Part shown: in pieces, positions 36,160 through 46,247 of the stretch | Position numbering within the stretch: the stretch's first letter is position 1 | How the letters are laid out: each line of letters begins with the position of its first letter | Source of the DNA: Weissella confusa | Lineage (GTDB): Bacteria > Bacillota > Bacilli > Lactobacillales > Lactobacillaceae | Reading direction: 5' to 3' | DNA: 64,000 bases | NCBI GenBank assembly: GCA_001436895.1 | Contig: JQAY01000008.1 | Location: forward strand, 29,241-93,240 | Position numbers and translations under genes: made by a program | Notes under the pieces: model-generated | Told to the model about the DNA's origin: nothing | Seen by the model: only the letters and a program-made list of their open reading frames with translations | Databases searched by the model: none

Positions 36160-36160
36160 C

Positions 36161-37186
36161 ATGAGTGAAACACGTTATATCATGGCCTTTGAATCAAGTG
36201 CCGATGAAACAAGTGTGGCGATTGTCAAAAATGGTACCGAAATTGTGAGCTTGGAGACAGCGACACAAATCAAGAGTCACCAACGATTTGGTGGTATCGT
36301 ACCGGAAGTGGCTAGCCGTCACCACATTGAACAAGTAACGGTGTTAGCTGATGCTGCTTTGGAAGATGCGCAATTGACGTATGATGACTTGACGGCAATC
36401 GCAGTGACGCAAGGGCCTGGTTTGGTCGGGGCGCTGTTGATTGGTGTTACGGCGGCGAAAACGATTGCTTGGGCACACAATTTGCCATTGGTACCGGTTA
36501 TTCACTTGGCTGGTCACATCAGTGCGGCGAACTTCGTGCAACCAATTGCCTATCCAGCATTAGCCTTGATGGTTTCTGGTGGTCACACGGAATTGGTTTT
36601 GATGCGTGAGGAATATGATTACCTCGTAATTGGGGATACACGTGATGATGCTGCCGGTGAGAGTTATGACAAGGTCGGTCGTACGATGGGGTTGCAATAC
36701 CCCTCTGGAAAGACGATTGATGAAATGGCGCATGAAGGTGAACCAACTTATGATTTGCCACGTGCCTTGATTAACGATGACCGTTATGACTTTTCATTCT
36801 CTGGTTTGAAGAGTGCAGTGATTAACTTGATGCACAATGCTGACCAACGTGGAGAGACGGTAGATCATGTTAACCTTGCGGCGTCGTTCCAAGAGGCAGT
36901 TGTTGATGTCTTGGTAACCAAGACTCGCCGTGCCTTGGAGAATTATCCAGTGAAGTCATTTATCGTCGCTGGTGGTGTTGCAGCTAACCGTGGTTTGCGT
37001 GATGGACTAACGGCAATGATGGCTGAATTCCCTGACACGACATTTATCCCAGTGCCAATTAAGTTGGCCGGTGATAATGCGGCGATGATTGGTGCTGCTG
37101 GTGATATTGCTTATCGTCATGGTAAGCGTGGTGGTTTGGACTTAAATGCCAACCCTGGTTTGGAATTTGATTATCTAGAAGATTAA
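36161..37186 (+). CDS. tsaD: tRNA N6-adenosine threonylcarbamoyltransferase TsaD
   Basis: TsaD transfers threonylcarbamoyl to A37 of tRNA. The 341-residue protein has the ASKHA core with the metal-binding HLAGH (near residue 110), [16 protein letters not shown], and VSGGHTELV. The N-terminal motif reads [13 protein letters not shown], where most relatives have ESSCDET. GGAGAAGGAGAA precedes ATG 36161. tsaE is not in this cluster. The gene converges with the polyprenyl synthase gene. Confidence 0.95.
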   Translation: MSETRYIMAFESSADETSVAIVKNGTEIVSLETATQIKSHQRFGGIVPEVASRHHIEQVTVLADAALEDAQLTYDDLTAIAVTQGPGLVGALLIGVTAAKTIAWAHNLPLVPVIHLAGHISAANFVQPIAYPALALMVSGGHTELVLMREEYDYLVIGDTRDDAAGESYDKVGRTMGLQYPSGKTIDEMAHEGEPTYDLPRALINDDRYDFSFSGLKSAVINLMHNADQRGETVDHVNLAASFQEAVVDVLVTKTRRALENYPVKSFIVAGGVAANRGLRDGLTAMMAEFPDTTFIPVPIKLAGDNAAMIGAAGDIAYRHGKRGGLDLNANPGLEFDYLED

Positions 37187-37189
37187 CAA

Positions 37190-37225
37190 AAAAGGTACCG
37201 ACAAAATGAATTGTCGGTACCTTTT
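37190..37225. terminator. Bidirectional terminator between tsaD and the polyprenyl synthase gene
   Basis: AAAAGGTACCGACAA (37190-37204) pairs perfectly with TTGTCGGTACCTTTT (37211-37225). Confidence 0.92.
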
Positions 37226-37235
37226 CTACTATATA

Positions 37236-38225
37236 TTAGTCGTTACGTGAGAGTAGTGAACGGCTGATGCTGAACAAGATATCTTTTGATTCATGTTCTG
37301 GCATATCGTCTAGATAGTTTAATGCAGCTTCTGTATAACGCATTGCCATATCACCGGCTTCATCAAGCGCACCAGAGTCACGAACAAGTTGGGCTAATTC
37401 TTCAGCCTCAGCAGTCGTGATTTCGGTTTGCTTTGCGAGTAAGGCTTGAATGCGTTCATTGTTTTGCATCGCAATAATCAATGGTGCAGAGTAAACACCT
37501 TCACGCACATCGTTCAATGTTGGCTTACCAAGGGTCGTGCTATCTGATTGATAATCAAGCATGTCATCCAAAATTTGGAATGCCATACCGACATTGTAGG
37601 CGAAGTCGCTGGCAAGTTCAGCAAAGTCATCTGGCGCATCACTAGCTGCGATACCTAGCTTAGCTGCTAGTACGAATAGGGCAGCTGTCTTACCAGAAAT
37701 TTGTTCTTCATAATCCGCGATCGTCATATCAGTACGGTAGTGATTCGTACGTTGTGTCAATTCCCCAGATAGAATGCGTTCTAGGTAGCGGGTTGCCATG
37801 CGAACCGTTTCGATATTATTTGTGTTGTCTGCTAAGGTACGGAATGTTACAGCGAATAGGTAGTCACCAGCGTATGCAGCAACGTCCTTACCAAAGCGGG
37901 ATTGAATTGATTCAGCGTGACGACGAGTTGGTGAGTCATCGATAATGTCGTCGTGAACTAAAGAAGCTGTGTGGAGCATTTCAACCGTAGCGGCGAGATT
38001 CAATAGTGGCTCGCGTTCGGCAGGGTAGAAACGACCAATCAACAATGTGAACGCAGGGCGGAGTAACTTACCGCCGGCGTTAAACATATCGAAAAGAGCC
38101 GCTTCGACTTCTGGATCATTAGCATCCATATTAGCTTCAATGCGATTCAAGACTGCTTGGAGTTCCTTTTGGATAGCAGGAAAGTCTTGCCAAATCGGAT
38201 GAAGTTGTGTGAGTGATTGCGTCAT
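37236..38225 (-). CDS. Polyprenyl diphosphate synthase
   Basis: The 329-residue product is a trans-prenyltransferase that condenses isopentenyl diphosphate units. Both aspartate-rich motifs are present, DDIIDD (near residue 88, after LVHD) and DDMLDY (near 216), as is the GGKLLRP substrate motif near 47. Two small residues of the chain-length region cannot be judged by eye; a long-chain (heptaprenyl-type) or a geranylgeranyl synthase are options. The start is ATG 38225, with AAGGAG upstream on the minus strand; the longer frame to 38375 has no ribosome site. It may supply quinone side chains. Confidence 0.88.
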   Translation of the reverse strand: MTQSLTQLHPIWQDFPAIQKELQAVLNRIEANMDANDPEVEAALFDMFNAGGKLLRPAFTLLIGRFYPAEREPLLNLAATVEMLHTASLVHDDIIDDSPTRRHAESIQSRFGKDVAAYAGDYLFAVTFRTLADNTNNIETVRMATRYLERILSGELTQRTNHYRTDMTIADYEEQISGKTAALFVLAAKLGIAASDAPDDFAELASDFAYNVGMAFQILDDMLDYQSDSTTLGKPTLNDVREGVYSAPLIIAMQNNERIQALLAKQTEITTAEAEELAQLVRDSGALDEAGDMAMRYTEAALNYLDDMPEHESKDILFSISRSLLSRND

Positions 38226-38248
38226 TACTAAGGAACTCCTTAATTGTT

Positions 38249-38307
38249 TATCTACTATAATATGTATGTGTTCATAACATGATATGAATAAGCTATCTAC
38301 TATTATA
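38249..38307. repeat. Direct repeat upstream of the polyprenyl synthase gene
   Basis: TATCTACTATAATA (38249-38262) and TATCTACTATTATA (38294-38307) share 13 of 14 bases and are 45 bases apart. On the minus strand each contains a -10-like hexamer, so they may be tandem promoters or regulator sites. The remaining gap to 38482 is AT-rich and shows nothing else I can name. Confidence 0.45.
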
Positions 38308-38482
38308 TAGGAATAACCCTGAATAAACACATGCAATTCTGAGAGGGACTTACGAATTTTTTTAAATAGAACCAAAACGGTGGAAATTAGTAAGTAAATC
38401 AGTTATTATAGTTTTCGGAATAAAATATGAACACGACATGAACGGGGTTAAGAAATTAATTCAAGAAAGTTGTTCAAAAGGC

Positions 38483-38511
38483 TTGCCAACGGGGTTAGCC
38501 TGCTGTATTAT
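38483..38511 (+). promoter_or_regulatory. Promoter of the S10-spc-alpha superoperon
   Basis: TTGCCA at 38483-38488 and TATTAT at 38506-38511 are spaced by 17 bases. The transcript should begin near 38518. Confidence 0.75.
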
Positions 38512-38517
38512 ATTCTA

Positions 38518-38707
38518 GTACGTTAAATACAGGGTGCATTGTGCACCCGCGTATTAGCGTGCCATCGACAAGCGATGATGTGGGAGGTTGCGACACACCC
38601 GGCAGCATTGCCACGGGGCCCATTGCCATGGAGCTCTTTGGGGTGCGTCGGTAGTTTCCACGGAGTTAGTTTCATATTCCAATATGGACGAAGGGAGAAT
38701 TTATATC
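38518..38707 (+). ncRNA. Structured leader of the S10 operon
   Basis: The 190-base leader before rpsJ folds strongly. GGGTGCA (38532-38538) pairs with TGCACCC (38542-38548), extended by AATAC/GTATT. CGACACACCC (38591-38600) pairs with GGGTGCGTCG (38641-38650) with one mismatch and encloses small CATTGCC-containing stems. S10 operon leaders are known targets of feedback by ribosomal protein L4 in several bacteria, so this is a candidate autoregulatory RNA; no T run is evident. Confidence 0.55.
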
Positions 38708-39016
38708 ATGGCAAGTAAGAAGATTCGTATCCGTTTGAAGGCGTACGAGCACAAGATCTTGGATGCTTCAGCAGAAAAGATCGTTGAGACGGCAAAGCGT
38801 ACAGGTGCTGAAATTTCAGGTCCTATTCCATTGCCTACTGAGCGTACGTTGTACACGGTTTTGCGTTCACCACACAAGCACAAGGATTCGCGTGAGCAAT
38901 TCGAAATGCGCACTCACAAGCGTTTGATCGATATCGTGAACCCAACTGCTAAGACGGTTGATGCTTTGTCAAAGCTTGAATTGCCAAGCGGTGTTGACAT
39001 CGAAATCAAGTTGTAA
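38708..39016 (+). CDS. rpsJ: 30S ribosomal protein S10
   Basis: The 102-residue product starts [19 protein letters not shown] and contains the family block [37 protein letters not shown]10 sits in the 30S head and also serves as NusE in antitermination. ATG 38708 follows GAAGGGAGA; the frame open from 38588 belongs to the leader. It is the first gene of the superoperon. Confidence 0.97.
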   Translation: MASKKIRIRLKAYEHKILDASAEKIVETAKRTGAEISGPIPLPTERTLYTVLRSPHKHKDSREQFEMRTHKRLIDIVNPTAKTVDALSKLELPSGVDIEIKL

Positions 39017-39106
39017 TTTTTACAACGCAACAACAGCAACAACAACTTGCCTGATTAAGCATTTAACTGATCAAAAATTTAGATTTACTATTCAAAGGAG
39101 ATAGTC

Positions 39107-39733
39107 ATGACTACTAAGGGTATCTTAGGCCGCAAGGTCGGCATGACTCAGGTATTCACTGAGAACGGTGAGCTTATCCCCGTAACAGTAATTGAAGCTA
39201 CGCCAAACGTAGTTCTCCAAGTTAAGACTTTGGAAAACGACGGTTACAACGCAGTTCAATTGGGTTACCAAGACAAGCGTGCCGTTTTGAGCAACAAGCC
39301 TGAGCAAGGTCACGTTGCCAAGGCAAACACGGCCCCTAAGCGCTACATTCGTGAAATCCGCGACGCTGAGGGAGAATTCAATGTTGGGGATGAAGTTAAG
39401 GTTGATATCTTCGCTGCTGGCGAAGCTGTTGACGTAACTGGAATCACAAAGGGTCATGGTTACCAAGGTAACATCAAGAAGGATGGACAATCACGTGGTC
39501 CTATGGCGCACGGTTCTCGTTACCACCGTCGTCCTGGTTCATTGGGTGCCATCATCAACCGCGTCTTTAAGGGTAAGAAGTTGCCTGGACGCATGGGTAA
39601 CCACAAGCGCACTGTACAAAACTTGCAAGTAGTTCGCGTTGACGTAGAAAACAACGTGATCTTGGTTAAGGGTAATGTTCCTGGTGCCAACAAGTCACTT
39701 GTTACTGTTAAGTACTCTGTTAAGGCTAAGTAA
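39107..39733 (+). CDS. rplC: 50S ribosomal protein L3
   Basis: The 208-residue protein begins [14 protein letters not shown] and has the conserved finger [14 protein letters not shown] and [19 protein letters not shown] that reaches toward the peptidyl transferase centre, where L3 changes affect pleuromutilin and linezolid binding. CAAAGGAGA precedes the ATG. A 90-base gap with CAACAACAG repeats separates it from rpsJ. Confidence 0.97.
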   Translation: MTTKGILGRKVGMTQVFTENGELIPVTVIEATPNVVLQVKTLENDGYNAVQLGYQDKRAVLSNKPEQGHVAKANTAPKRYIREIRDAEGEFNVGDEVKVDIFAAGEAVDVTGITKGHGYQGNIKKDGQSRGPMAHGSRYHRRPGSLGAIINRVFKGKKLPGRMGNHKRTVQNLQVVRVDVENNVILVKGNVPGANKSLVTVKYSVKAK

Positions 39734-39757
39734 TAAGGACGAAGGGAGGAAACTAAC

Positions 39758-40381
39758 ATGACTAAGGTTGCTTTGTTTAAGCAAGACGGCTCAAACGCCG
39801 GTGAGATCGAGTTGAACGACTCAATCTTCGGAATCGAGCCAAACAACAACGTTGTTACTGACGCTGTTTTGATGCAACGTGCATCAATGCGTCAAGGTAC
39901 TCACGCCGTTAAGAACCGTTCAGCGGTTTCAGGTGGTGGTAAGAAGCCTTGGCGTCAAAAGGGAACTGGACGTGCCCGTCAAGGTTCAATCCGTTCACCA
40001 CAATGGCGTGGTGGTGGTATCGTCTTCGGACCTACTCCACGTTCATACGCCTACAAGTTGCCAAAGAAGGTTTACCGTTTGGCATTGAAGTCAGTGTTGT
40101 CACAAAAGGTTTTGGACTCAGCTTTGGTTGTTGTCGATGCATTGTCATTCGACGCTCCTAAGACTAAGGAATTCAAGGCAGTTTTGAACAACTTGAACGT
40201 AAACGAAAAGACGTTGGTTGTCTTGGACGATGATAACGCTAACGCAGCATTGGCAGCACGTAACTTGGAAAACGTTACTGTTATGACTGCAAAGGGTGTT
40301 AACGTGCTTGACGTAATCAACAACGATAAGTTGGTTGTAGTTCAATCAGCTTTGGCACAAGTTGAGGAGGTTTTGGCATAA
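39758..40381 (+). CDS. rplD: 50S ribosomal protein L4
   Basis: The 207-residue product carries the long tunnel loop with [26 protein letters not shown] (residues about 63-88), where macrolide resistance changes arise in other species. It is the likely feedback regulator of the operon leader. GAAGGGAGG precedes the ATG. It ends in ATAATG, overlapping rplW by one base. Confidence 0.97.
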   Translation: MTKVALFKQDGSNAGEIELNDSIFGIEPNNNVVTDAVLMQRASMRQGTHAVKNRSAVSGGGKKPWRQKGTGRARQGSIRSPQWRGGGIVFGPTPRSYAYKLPKKVYRLALKSVLSQKVLDSALVVVDALSFDAPKTKEFKAVLNNLNVNEKTLVVLDDDNANAALAARNLENVTVMTAKGVNVLDVINNDKLVVVQSALAQVEEVLA

Positions 40382-40668
40382 TGGACGCACGCGATATCAT
40401 TTTGCGCCCGGTCATCACTGAACAAACGATGAGCGTTTTGGATGAAAAGCGTTACACGTTTGAAGTTGATGTTCGCGCCACTAAGCCACAAATTAAGCGC
40501 GCTATTGAAGAAATTTTCGATGTTAAGATCGAAAAGATCAACACGGCGAACGTACGTGGTAAGTTGAAGCGTCAAGGACGCTTCGCTGGTTACACTAAGA
40601 AGCGTAAGAAGGCAACTGTTAAGTTGACTGCCGCTTCTAAGGACATTCAATTGTTCAACGAAAACTAA
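40381..40668 (+). CDS. rplW: 50S ribosomal protein L23
   Basis: The 95-residue protein ([16 protein letters not shown], then [22 protein letters not shown]) lies at the exit of the peptide tunnel and docks SRP and trigger factor. It overlaps rplD by one base; GAGGAGG within the end of rplD is its ribosome site. Confidence 0.97.
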   Translation: MDARDIILRPVITEQTMSVLDEKRYTFEVDVRATKPQIKRAIEEIFDVKIEKINTANVRGKLKRQGRFAGYTKKRKKATVKLTAASKDIQLFNEN

Positions 40669-40684
40669 TTAGGAGGAAATTAGC

Positions 40685-41518
40685 GTGGCTATCAAGAAGT
40701 ACAAGCCAACCTCTAACGGTCGTCGTAACATGACGTCTTCAGATTTTGCTGAAATCACTAAGACGACGCCTGAAAAGAGCTTGTTGGAATCAAAGTCAAA
40801 CACTGGTGCTCGTAACTCATACGGTCACATGACTGTGCGCCACCGTGGTGGTGGACACAAGCGCCAATACCGTATTATCGACTTCAAGCGTACAAAGGAT
40901 GATGTTCCAGCCAAGGTTGTTGCGATCGAATACGATCCAAACCGTACTGCTAACATCGCTTTGTTGCAATACACTGACGGTACTAAGGCATATATCTTGG
41001 CGCCTAAGGGCTTGGAAGTTGGTATGACTGTTCAATCAGGTCCTGATGCCGACATCAAGGTCGGAAACGCTTTGCCATTGGCAAACATTCCTGACGGAAC
41101 TCAAATCCACAACATCGAGTTGAAGCCTGGTAAGGGTGGTCAATTGGCCCGTTCTGCCGGTGCATCAGCACAATTGTTGGGTAAGGAAGGAAAGTACGTA
41201 CTTGTTCGCTTGCAATCAGGTGAAGTACGTATGATCTTGGCCGTTAACCGTGCCACGGTTGGAGTTGTTGGAAACGAACAACACTCATTGATCAACTGGG
41301 GTAAGGCTGGTCGTCGTCGTTGGAAGGGTCAACGCCCACACGTTCGTGGATCAGTTATGAACCCTAACGATCACCCACACGGTGGTGGAGAAGGAAAGGC
41401 CCCAGTTGGTCGTCCAAGTCCAATGTCACCATGGGGTAAGAAGACTGCCGGTAAGAAGACGCGTAACAAGAAGGCTCGTTCAACGAAGTTCATTGTTCGC
41501 GGTCGTAAGGGCAAGTAA
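40685..41518 (+). CDS. rplB: 50S ribosomal protein L2
   Basis: The 277-residue product has the conserved C-terminal block [20 protein letters not shown] and the catalytic-centre region [24 protein letters not shown], containing the conserved histidine. Translation begins at GTG 40685 after TTAGGAGGAAA. L2 is needed for subunit joining and peptidyl transfer. Confidence 0.97.
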   Translation: MAIKKYKPTSNGRRNMTSSDFAEITKTTPEKSLLESKSNTGARNSYGHMTVRHRGGGHKRQYRIIDFKRTKDDVPAKVVAIEYDPNRTANIALLQYTDGTKAYILAPKGLEVGMTVQSGPDADIKVGNALPLANIPDGTQIHNIELKPGKGGQLARSAGASAQLLGKEGKYVLVRLQSGEVRMILAVNRATVGVVGNEQHSLINWGKAGRRRWKGQRPHVRGSVMNPNDHPHGGGEGKAPVGRPSPMSPWGKKTAGKKTRNKKARSTKFIVRGRKGK

Positions 41519-41575
41519 TCAATACTTACACTCCGTAATTAATAAGTTTTTAGCAAACGAGAGGAGGACCTTAAA

Positions 41576-41857
41576 ATGGGTCGTAGCCTGAAGAAGGGAC
41601 CATTTGCTGACGCTCACTTGTTGAAGAAGGTTGAAGAAGCCAACGCTTCAGAAAAGCAAGCTGTCATCAAGACATGGTCACGTCGTTCAACGATTTTCCC
41701 TAGCTTTATCGGATTGACTTTTGCTGTTTACGATGGACGTAAGCACGTGCCAGTTTTGGTACAAGAAGACATGGTCGGTCACAAGCTTGGAGAGTTCGTC
41801 CCTACGCGTACGTTCCGCGGACACGCAGCAGACGATAAGAAGACTAAGCGCAAGTAA
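41576..41857 (+). CDS. rpsS: 30S ribosomal protein S19
   Basis: The 93-residue protein starts [17 protein letters not shown] and contains [28 protein letters not shown]19 forms the head of the small subunit with S13. GAGAGGAGGA precedes the ATG. Confidence 0.97.
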   Translation: MGRSLKKGPFADAHLLKKVEEANASEKQAVIKTWSRRSTIFPSFIGLTFAVYDGRKHVPVLVQEDMVGHKLGEFVPTRTFRGHAADDKKTKRK

Positions 41858-41874
41858 TATAGGAGGACAATACA

Positions 41875-42222
41875 ATGGCTGAACAAATCACGTCAGCACG
41901 CGCCACGGCGAAGATCGTTCGTGTCGCTCCACGTAAGGTCCGCCTAGTGCTTGACCAAGTTCGTGGTAAGTCTGTGGCAGAGGCATTTGCAATTTTGCAA
42001 TTCTTGCCAAACCACAGCTCAGAAGATGTATACAAGGTGTTGAACTCAGCTGTAGCTAACGCTGAGAACAACTTCTCACTAGATCGCGAAGATTTGGTAG
42101 TTGCAGAAGCCTTTGCTAACGAAGGACCAACGCTAAAGCGTTTCCGTCCACGTGCCAAGGGTTCAGCTTCACCAATCAACAAGCGTACAAGCCACATCAC
42201 GATTGTGGTAAAAGAAAAGTAA
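41875..42222 (+). CDS. rplV: 50S ribosomal protein L22
   Basis: The 115-residue protein has [28 protein letters not shown] and the tunnel hairpin [29 protein letters not shown], a site of macrolide resistance changes elsewhere. TAGGAGGA precedes the ATG, 17 bases after rpsS. Confidence 0.97.
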   Translation: MAEQITSARATAKIVRVAPRKVRLVLDQVRGKSVAEAFAILQFLPNHSSEDVYKVLNSAVANAENNFSLDREDLVVAEAFANEGPTLKRFRPRAKGSASPINKRTSHITIVVKEK

Positions 42223-42235
42223 GGAGGATTGAGTC

Positions 42236-42904
42236 ATGGGTCAAAAGATTAACCCAACTGGTATGCGTGTCGGCATCATCCGCGACTGGGATGCTAAGTG
42301 GTACGCTAACAAGAAGGACTACGCAACGGCTTTGCACGAAGATTTGAAGTTGCGTAAGTACATCGAGACTAAGTTGGCTGACGCATCTGTATCTCGCATC
42401 GAGATCGAGCGTACTGCTAACCGCGTGAACATCTCAATCCACACTGCTAAGCCAGGTATGGTTATTGGTAAGGGTGGTTCTGAAGTTGATGCATTGCGTA
42501 ACGAGTTGTCAAAGCTTGTTGCTAAGGGCGAGCGCGTCCACATCAACATCATTGAGATTAAGAAGCCTGATTTGGACGCCCACTTGGTTGGTTCACAAAT
42601 TGCATCAGACTTGGAGCGCCGTGTGGCATTCCGTCGTGCAATGCGTGGTGCTATCCAACGTGCTATGCGTGCTGGTGCCAAGGGTATCAAGACGCAAGTT
42701 TCTGGACGTATCAACGGGGCTGACATTGCTCGTGTAGAGCAATACACTGAGGGTACGGTGCCTTTGCACACTTTGCGTGCTGACATCGACTACTCATGGG
42801 ATGAGGCAACAACTACTTACGGTCAATTGGGTGTTAAGACTTGGATTTACCGTGGTGATGTTTTGCCAGAGAAGAAGTCTGTAAAGAAGCAAGGAGGCGA
42901 GTAA
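42236..42904 (+). CDS. rpsC: 30S ribosomal protein S3
   Basis: The 222-residue protein begins [21 protein letters not shown], has a type II KH domain with [14 protein letters not shown] (near residue 77) and the conserved [14 protein letters not shown] block [17 protein letters not shown]3 lines the mRNA entry and acts as a helicase element with S4 and S5. AAGGAGGA precedes the ATG. Confidence 0.97.
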   Translation: MGQKINPTGMRVGIIRDWDAKWYANKKDYATALHEDLKLRKYIETKLADASVSRIEIERTANRVNISIHTAKPGMVIGKGGSEVDALRNELSKLVAKGERVHINIIEIKKPDLDAHLVGSQIASDLERRVAFRRAMRGAIQRAMRAGAKGIKTQVSGRINGADIARVEQYTEGTVPLHTLRADIDYSWDEATTTYGQLGVKTWIYRGDVLPEKKSVKKQGGE

Positions 42905-42905
42905 C

Positions 42906-43325
42906 ATGCTAGTACCAAAGCGTGTAAAGTACCGCCGTCCACACCGTGGAAAGATGCGCGGTGAGGCCAAGGGTGGTAAGACAGTTACATTTGGTGAGTT
43001 TGGTTTGCAAGCCACTGAATCACACTGGATCACTAACCGTCAAATCGAGGCTGCTCGTATTGCTATGACGCGTCACATGAAGCGTGGTGGTCAAGTTTGG
43101 ATCAAGATTTTCCCACACTTGTCATACACTTCTAAGGGTGTTGGTGTTCGTATGGGTAACGGTAAGGGTACTCCAGACGGATGGGTTGCACCTGTTAAGC
43201 GCGGCAAGGTAATGTTTGAAGTTGCCGGTGTTCCTGAAGAGGTTGCCCGCGAAGCCTTGCGTCTTGCATCTAACAAGTTGCCAGTCAAGACTAAGATCTT
43301 GACTCGCCAAGTGGAGGGTGAATAA
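42906..43325 (+). CDS. rplP: 50S ribosomal protein L16
   Basis: The 139-residue product starts [23 protein letters not shown] and includes [26 protein letters not shown]16 organises the A-site region of the large subunit. CAAGGAGG in the end of rpsC is its ribosome site. It overlaps rpmC by one base. Confidence 0.97.
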   Translation: MLVPKRVKYRRPHRGKMRGEAKGGKTVTFGEFGLQATESHWITNRQIEAARIAMTRHMKRGGQVWIKIFPHLSYTSKGVGVRMGNGKGTPDGWVAPVKRGKVMFEVAGVPEEVAREALRLASNKLPVKTKILTRQVEGE

Positions 43326-43531
43326 TGAAGATCAAGGATCTACAAAACGAAATCAAGGGTCTCAGCCAAGCTGAGTTGGTTGCCAAGGAAAAGAGCTACA
43401 AGGAAGAATTGTTCAACTTGCGTTTCCAATTAGCTACTGGTCAACTTGAGAACACGGCTCGATTGTCAGAAGTACGTAAGCAAATTGCACGTATCAAGAC
43501 GGTCATTCGTCAACAAGAATTGAACAAGTAG
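43325..43531 (+). CDS. rpmC: 50S ribosomal protein L29
   Basis: The 68-residue helical hairpin protein has the family block [34 protein letters not shown]29 lies at the tunnel exit next to L23. It overlaps rplP by one base (TAATG). Confidence 0.96.
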   Translation: MKIKDLQNEIKGLSQAELVAKEKSYKEELFNLRFQLATGQLENTARLSEVRKQIARIKTVIRQQELNK

Positions 43532-43550
43532 ACTAAGAGAGGAGACCGAT

Positions 43551-43817
43551 ATGACTGAAGCTCGTAACGCACGTAAGGTTTACCAAGGCCGCGTGGTTTC
43601 AGATAAGATGGATAAGACAATCACTGTTGCCATCGAAACTTACAAGAACCACCCTGTTTATGGTAAGCGTGTTAAGTACACGAAGAAGTTTAAGGCTCAC
43701 GATGAAAACAACGAAGCTAAGCAAGGTGACATCGTACGCATCATGGAGACGCGTCCAACGTCAGCTACAAAGCGCTTCCGTTTGGTAGAAATCGTCGAGA
43801 AGGCCGTTATTATCTAA
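43551..43817 (+). CDS. rpsQ: 30S ribosomal protein S17
   Basis: The 88-residue OB-fold protein has [39 protein letters not shown] and the end [18 protein letters not shown]. It binds 16S rRNA early in assembly. AGAGAGGAGA precedes the ATG. Confidence 0.97.
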   Translation: MTEARNARKVYQGRVVSDKMDKTITVAIETYKNHPVYGKRVKYTKKFKAHDENNEAKQGDIVRIMETRPTSATKRFRLVEIVEKAVII

Positions 43818-43862
43818 TCGTTTAATCTCGAATCTTACCAATAACGGAAGGAGGACAAAATC

Positions 43863-44231
43863 GTGATTCAACAAGAGAGTCGTTTGAAGGTTGCTGACAA
43901 TTCTGGTGCACGTGAAATCTTGACTATCAAGGTTTTGGGTGGATCAGGTCGTAAGTTCGCCGGTATCGGTGACATGATCGTCGCAACTGTTAAGCAAGCT
44001 ATTCCTGGTGGTACTGTAAAGAAGGGTGACGTCGTTAAGGCTGTTATCGTTCGTACTGTTTCAGGAGTTCACCGTGCTGATGGTTCATACATCAAGTTCG
44101 ATGAAAACGCTGCAGTCATCGTTAAGGATGACAAGAGCCCTGTAGGTACTCGTATCTTCGGACCTGTTGCGCGTGAATTGCGTGACAATGATTACATGCG
44201 TATTGTGTCATTGGCACCTGAAGTATTGTAA
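43863..44231 (+). CDS. rplN: 50S ribosomal protein L14
   Basis: The 122-residue protein begins [28 protein letters not shown], the canonical L14 start, and ends [16 protein letters not shown] ([13 protein letters not shown]). It forms an intersubunit bridge. Translation begins at GTG 43863 after GGAAGGAGGA. Confidence 0.97.
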   Translation: MIQQESRLKVADNSGAREILTIKVLGGSGRKFAGIGDMIVATVKQAIPGGTVKKGDVVKAVIVRTVSGVHRADGSYIKFDENAAVIVKDDKSPVGTRIFGPVARELRDNDYMRIVSLAPEVL

Positions 44232-44263
44232 TTACCATCATTAAATCAAGGAGGAAGCCTCGC

Positions 44264-44572
44264 ATGTTTGTGAAGACTGGTGACAAGGTTAAGGTTATCG
44301 CCGGCAAGGACAAGGGCAAGGAAGGAGTAGTTGTTAAGACTATTGCTGCTAAGGACCGTGTTGTTGTCGAAGGTGTGAACATCGTAAAGAAGCACCAAAA
44401 GCCAAACAACCAATACCCACAAGGTGGAATTGTTGAGCTTGAAGCTCCAATCCACGTTTCAAACGTACAATTGCTTGACCCTTCTACTAACGAACCAACG
44501 AAGATTGGTTACAAGGTTGAAGATGGTAAGAAGGTACGTTTTGCTAAGAAGTCTGGAACGACTTTGGCATAA
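44264..44572 (+). CDS. rplX: 50S ribosomal protein L24
   Basis: The 102-residue protein has a KOW motif, [19 protein letters not shown], and the block [12 protein letters not shown]24 starts large-subunit assembly near the tunnel exit. AAGGAGGAA precedes the ATG. Confidence 0.97.
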   Translation: MFVKTGDKVKVIAGKDKGKEGVVVKTIAAKDRVVVEGVNIVKKHQKPNNQYPQGGIVELEAPIHVSNVQLLDPSTNEPTKIGYKVEDGKKVRFAKKSGTTLA

Positions 44573-44602
44573 TTTTCTAGGTGAAAGGAGGAAATCATTA
44601 TC

Positions 44603-45145
44603 ATGGCAAATCGCTTGAAGGAAAAGTACGTCAATGAAGTAACGCCTTCATTGATCGAGAAGTTTGAGTACTCATCAATCATGCAAGCACCTAAGATCGA
44701 AAAGATCGTGCTTAACATGGGTGTTGGTGACGCCGTATCAAACTCAAAGAACTTGGATGAAGCTGTTGCTGAATTGGAATTGATTGCTGGTCAAAAGCCA
44801 GTTATCACTCGCGCTAAGAAGTCAATCGCTGGCTTCCGTTTGCGTGAGGGTATGGCAATCGGTACTAAGGTTACTTTGCGTGGTGAGCGTATGTACGACT
44901 TCTTGGATAAGTTGATCAACGTTTCATTGCCACGTGTTCGTGACTTCCGTGGAGTTTCACCAAAGGCCTTTGATGGTCGTGGAAACTACACGTTGGGAAT
45001 TCGTGAGCAACTTATTTTCCCAGAAATTGATTACGATCAAGTTAACCGCGTTCGTGGATTGGACATCGTTGTTGTAACGACGGCCAACACTGACGAAGAA
45101 GCTCGTGAATTGCTTACTCAATTGGGTATGCCTTTCTCAAAGTAA
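44603..45145 (+). CDS. rplE: 50S ribosomal protein L5
   Basis: The 180-residue protein has [15 protein letters not shown] and [32 protein letters not shown]5 binds 5S rRNA and contacts the P-site tRNA. AAAGGAGGAA precedes the ATG. Only 43 bases separate it from rpsH: the usual rpsN gene for S14 is missing here. Confidence 0.97.
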   Translation: MANRLKEKYVNEVTPSLIEKFEYSSIMQAPKIEKIVLNMGVGDAVSNSKNLDEAVAELELIAGQKPVITRAKKSIAGFRLREGMAIGTKVTLRGERMYDFLDKLINVSLPRVRDFRGVSPKAFDGRGNYTLGIREQLIFPEIDYDQVNRVRGLDIVVVTTANTDEEARELLTQLGMPFSK

Positions 45146-45188
45146 TCAACACTGATTTACAGTAATTAATAATAGGAGGCAAACATCA

Positions 45189-45587
45189 ATGTCAATGACT
45201 GACCCAATTGCAGATTTCTTGACTCGCATTCGTAACGCGAACATGGTTCGCCACGATTCAGTTGAAGTACCTGCATCAAAGATCAAGAAGGACATCGCCG
45301 AAATCTTGAAGAACGAAGGCTTTGTTCGCGACGTTGAATACATTGAAGATGACAAGCAAGGTGTCATCCGTGTCTTCCTTAAGTACGGTGCCGACAAGCA
45401 ACGCGTTATCACTGGTTTGAAGCGTATTTCAAAGCCAGGATTGCGTTCATACGTCAAGGCAGATGCTGTACCTAAGGTTTTGAACGGTTTGGGTATCGCT
45501 ATCATCTCAACTTCCGAAGGTGTTATCACCGATAAGGAAGCTCGCGCCAAGAAGATTGGTGGCGAGGTATTGGCTTACGTCTGGTAA
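45189..45587 (+). CDS. rpsH: 30S ribosomal protein S8
   Basis: The 132-residue protein starts [32 protein letters not shown] and ends with [28 protein letters not shown]8 is a primary 16S rRNA binder and in enterobacteria represses the spc operon. TAGGAGGCAA precedes the ATG. Confidence 0.97.
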   Translation: MSMTDPIADFLTRIRNANMVRHDSVEVPASKIKKDIAEILKNEGFVRDVEYIEDDKQGVIRVFLKYGADKQRVITGLKRISKPGLRSYVKADAVPKVLNGLGIAIISTSEGVITDKEARAKKIGGEVLAYVW

Positions 45588-45619
45588 TAAATAAAATCTA
45601 AACAAGGAGGTGTCTACCG

Positions 45620-46156
45620 ATGAGTCGTATTGGTAACAAGGTTTTGACTTTGCCTGCTGGCGTTGAATTGTCACGCGAAGGTAATGTCGTTACTGTTAAG
45701 GGACCTAAGGGTGAGATTTCTCGCGAAATCGCATCAGAAATCGAATTCACTGTGGACGGTACTGAAGTATCATTCACTCGTCCTTCAGACGAAGGACGTA
45801 TCAAGGCACTTCACGGAACTACTCGCGCTAACGTTGCGAACATGGTTGAAGGTGTATCAGCCGGCTTCAAGAAGACTTTGAAGTTGGTCGGTGTTGGATA
45901 CCGTGCTGCTAAGCAAGGCGACAAGCTTGTCTTGAACGTTGGTTACTCACACCCAGTTGAGTTTGCGGCCCGTGAAGGCTTGACAGTTGAAGTTCCTGAT
46001 TCAACTACGATCACTGTTGAAGGAATCAACAAGCAATTTGTTGGTGACTTGGCCGCAGAGATCCGTGCCGTACGCGCACCTGAGCCATATAAGGGTAAGG
46101 GAATTCGCTACGAAAACGAATACGTTGCACGTAAGGAAGGTAAGACTGGTAAGTAA
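45620..46156 (+). CDS. rplF: 50S ribosomal protein L6
   Basis: The 178-residue product has the two-domain L6 layout, with [16 protein letters not shown] at the start and [27 protein letters not shown] at the end. L6 stabilises the factor-binding region near the sarcin-ricin loop. AAGGAGGTG precedes the ATG. A 91-base gap with three hairpins follows. Confidence 0.97.
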   Translation: MSRIGNKVLTLPAGVELSREGNVVTVKGPKGEISREIASEIEFTVDGTEVSFTRPSDEGRIKALHGTTRANVANMVEGVSAGFKKTLKLVGVGYRAAKQGDKLVLNVGYSHPVEFAAREGLTVEVPDSTTITVEGINKQFVGDLAAEIRAVRAPEPYKGKGIRYENEYVARKEGKTGK

Positions 46157-46157
46157 T

Positions 46158-46230
46158 CTTAAGCTTATTGCTTAAGGCCCGGGAGCAACGTCTCGGGATT
46201 TACTTATTAGTATATCTTTCGAGTATATAC
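46158..46230 (+). other. Three hairpins between rplF and rplR
   Basis: CTTAAGC/GCTTAAG (46158-46164 and 46170-46176), CCCGGGA/TCTCGGG (46178-46184 and 46191-46197, one wobble) and GTATAT/ATATAC (46210-46215 and 46225-46230) follow one another. None is followed by a T run, so readthrough is expected; RNA processing or translational control is possible. Confidence 0.55.
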
Positions 46231-46247
46231 AAAAAGAGGTTACGAAC

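Noticed and set aside
46157..46247. Terminator between rplF and rplR
   Set aside because: None of the three stems has a T run, and the essential spc genes downstream need readthrough.
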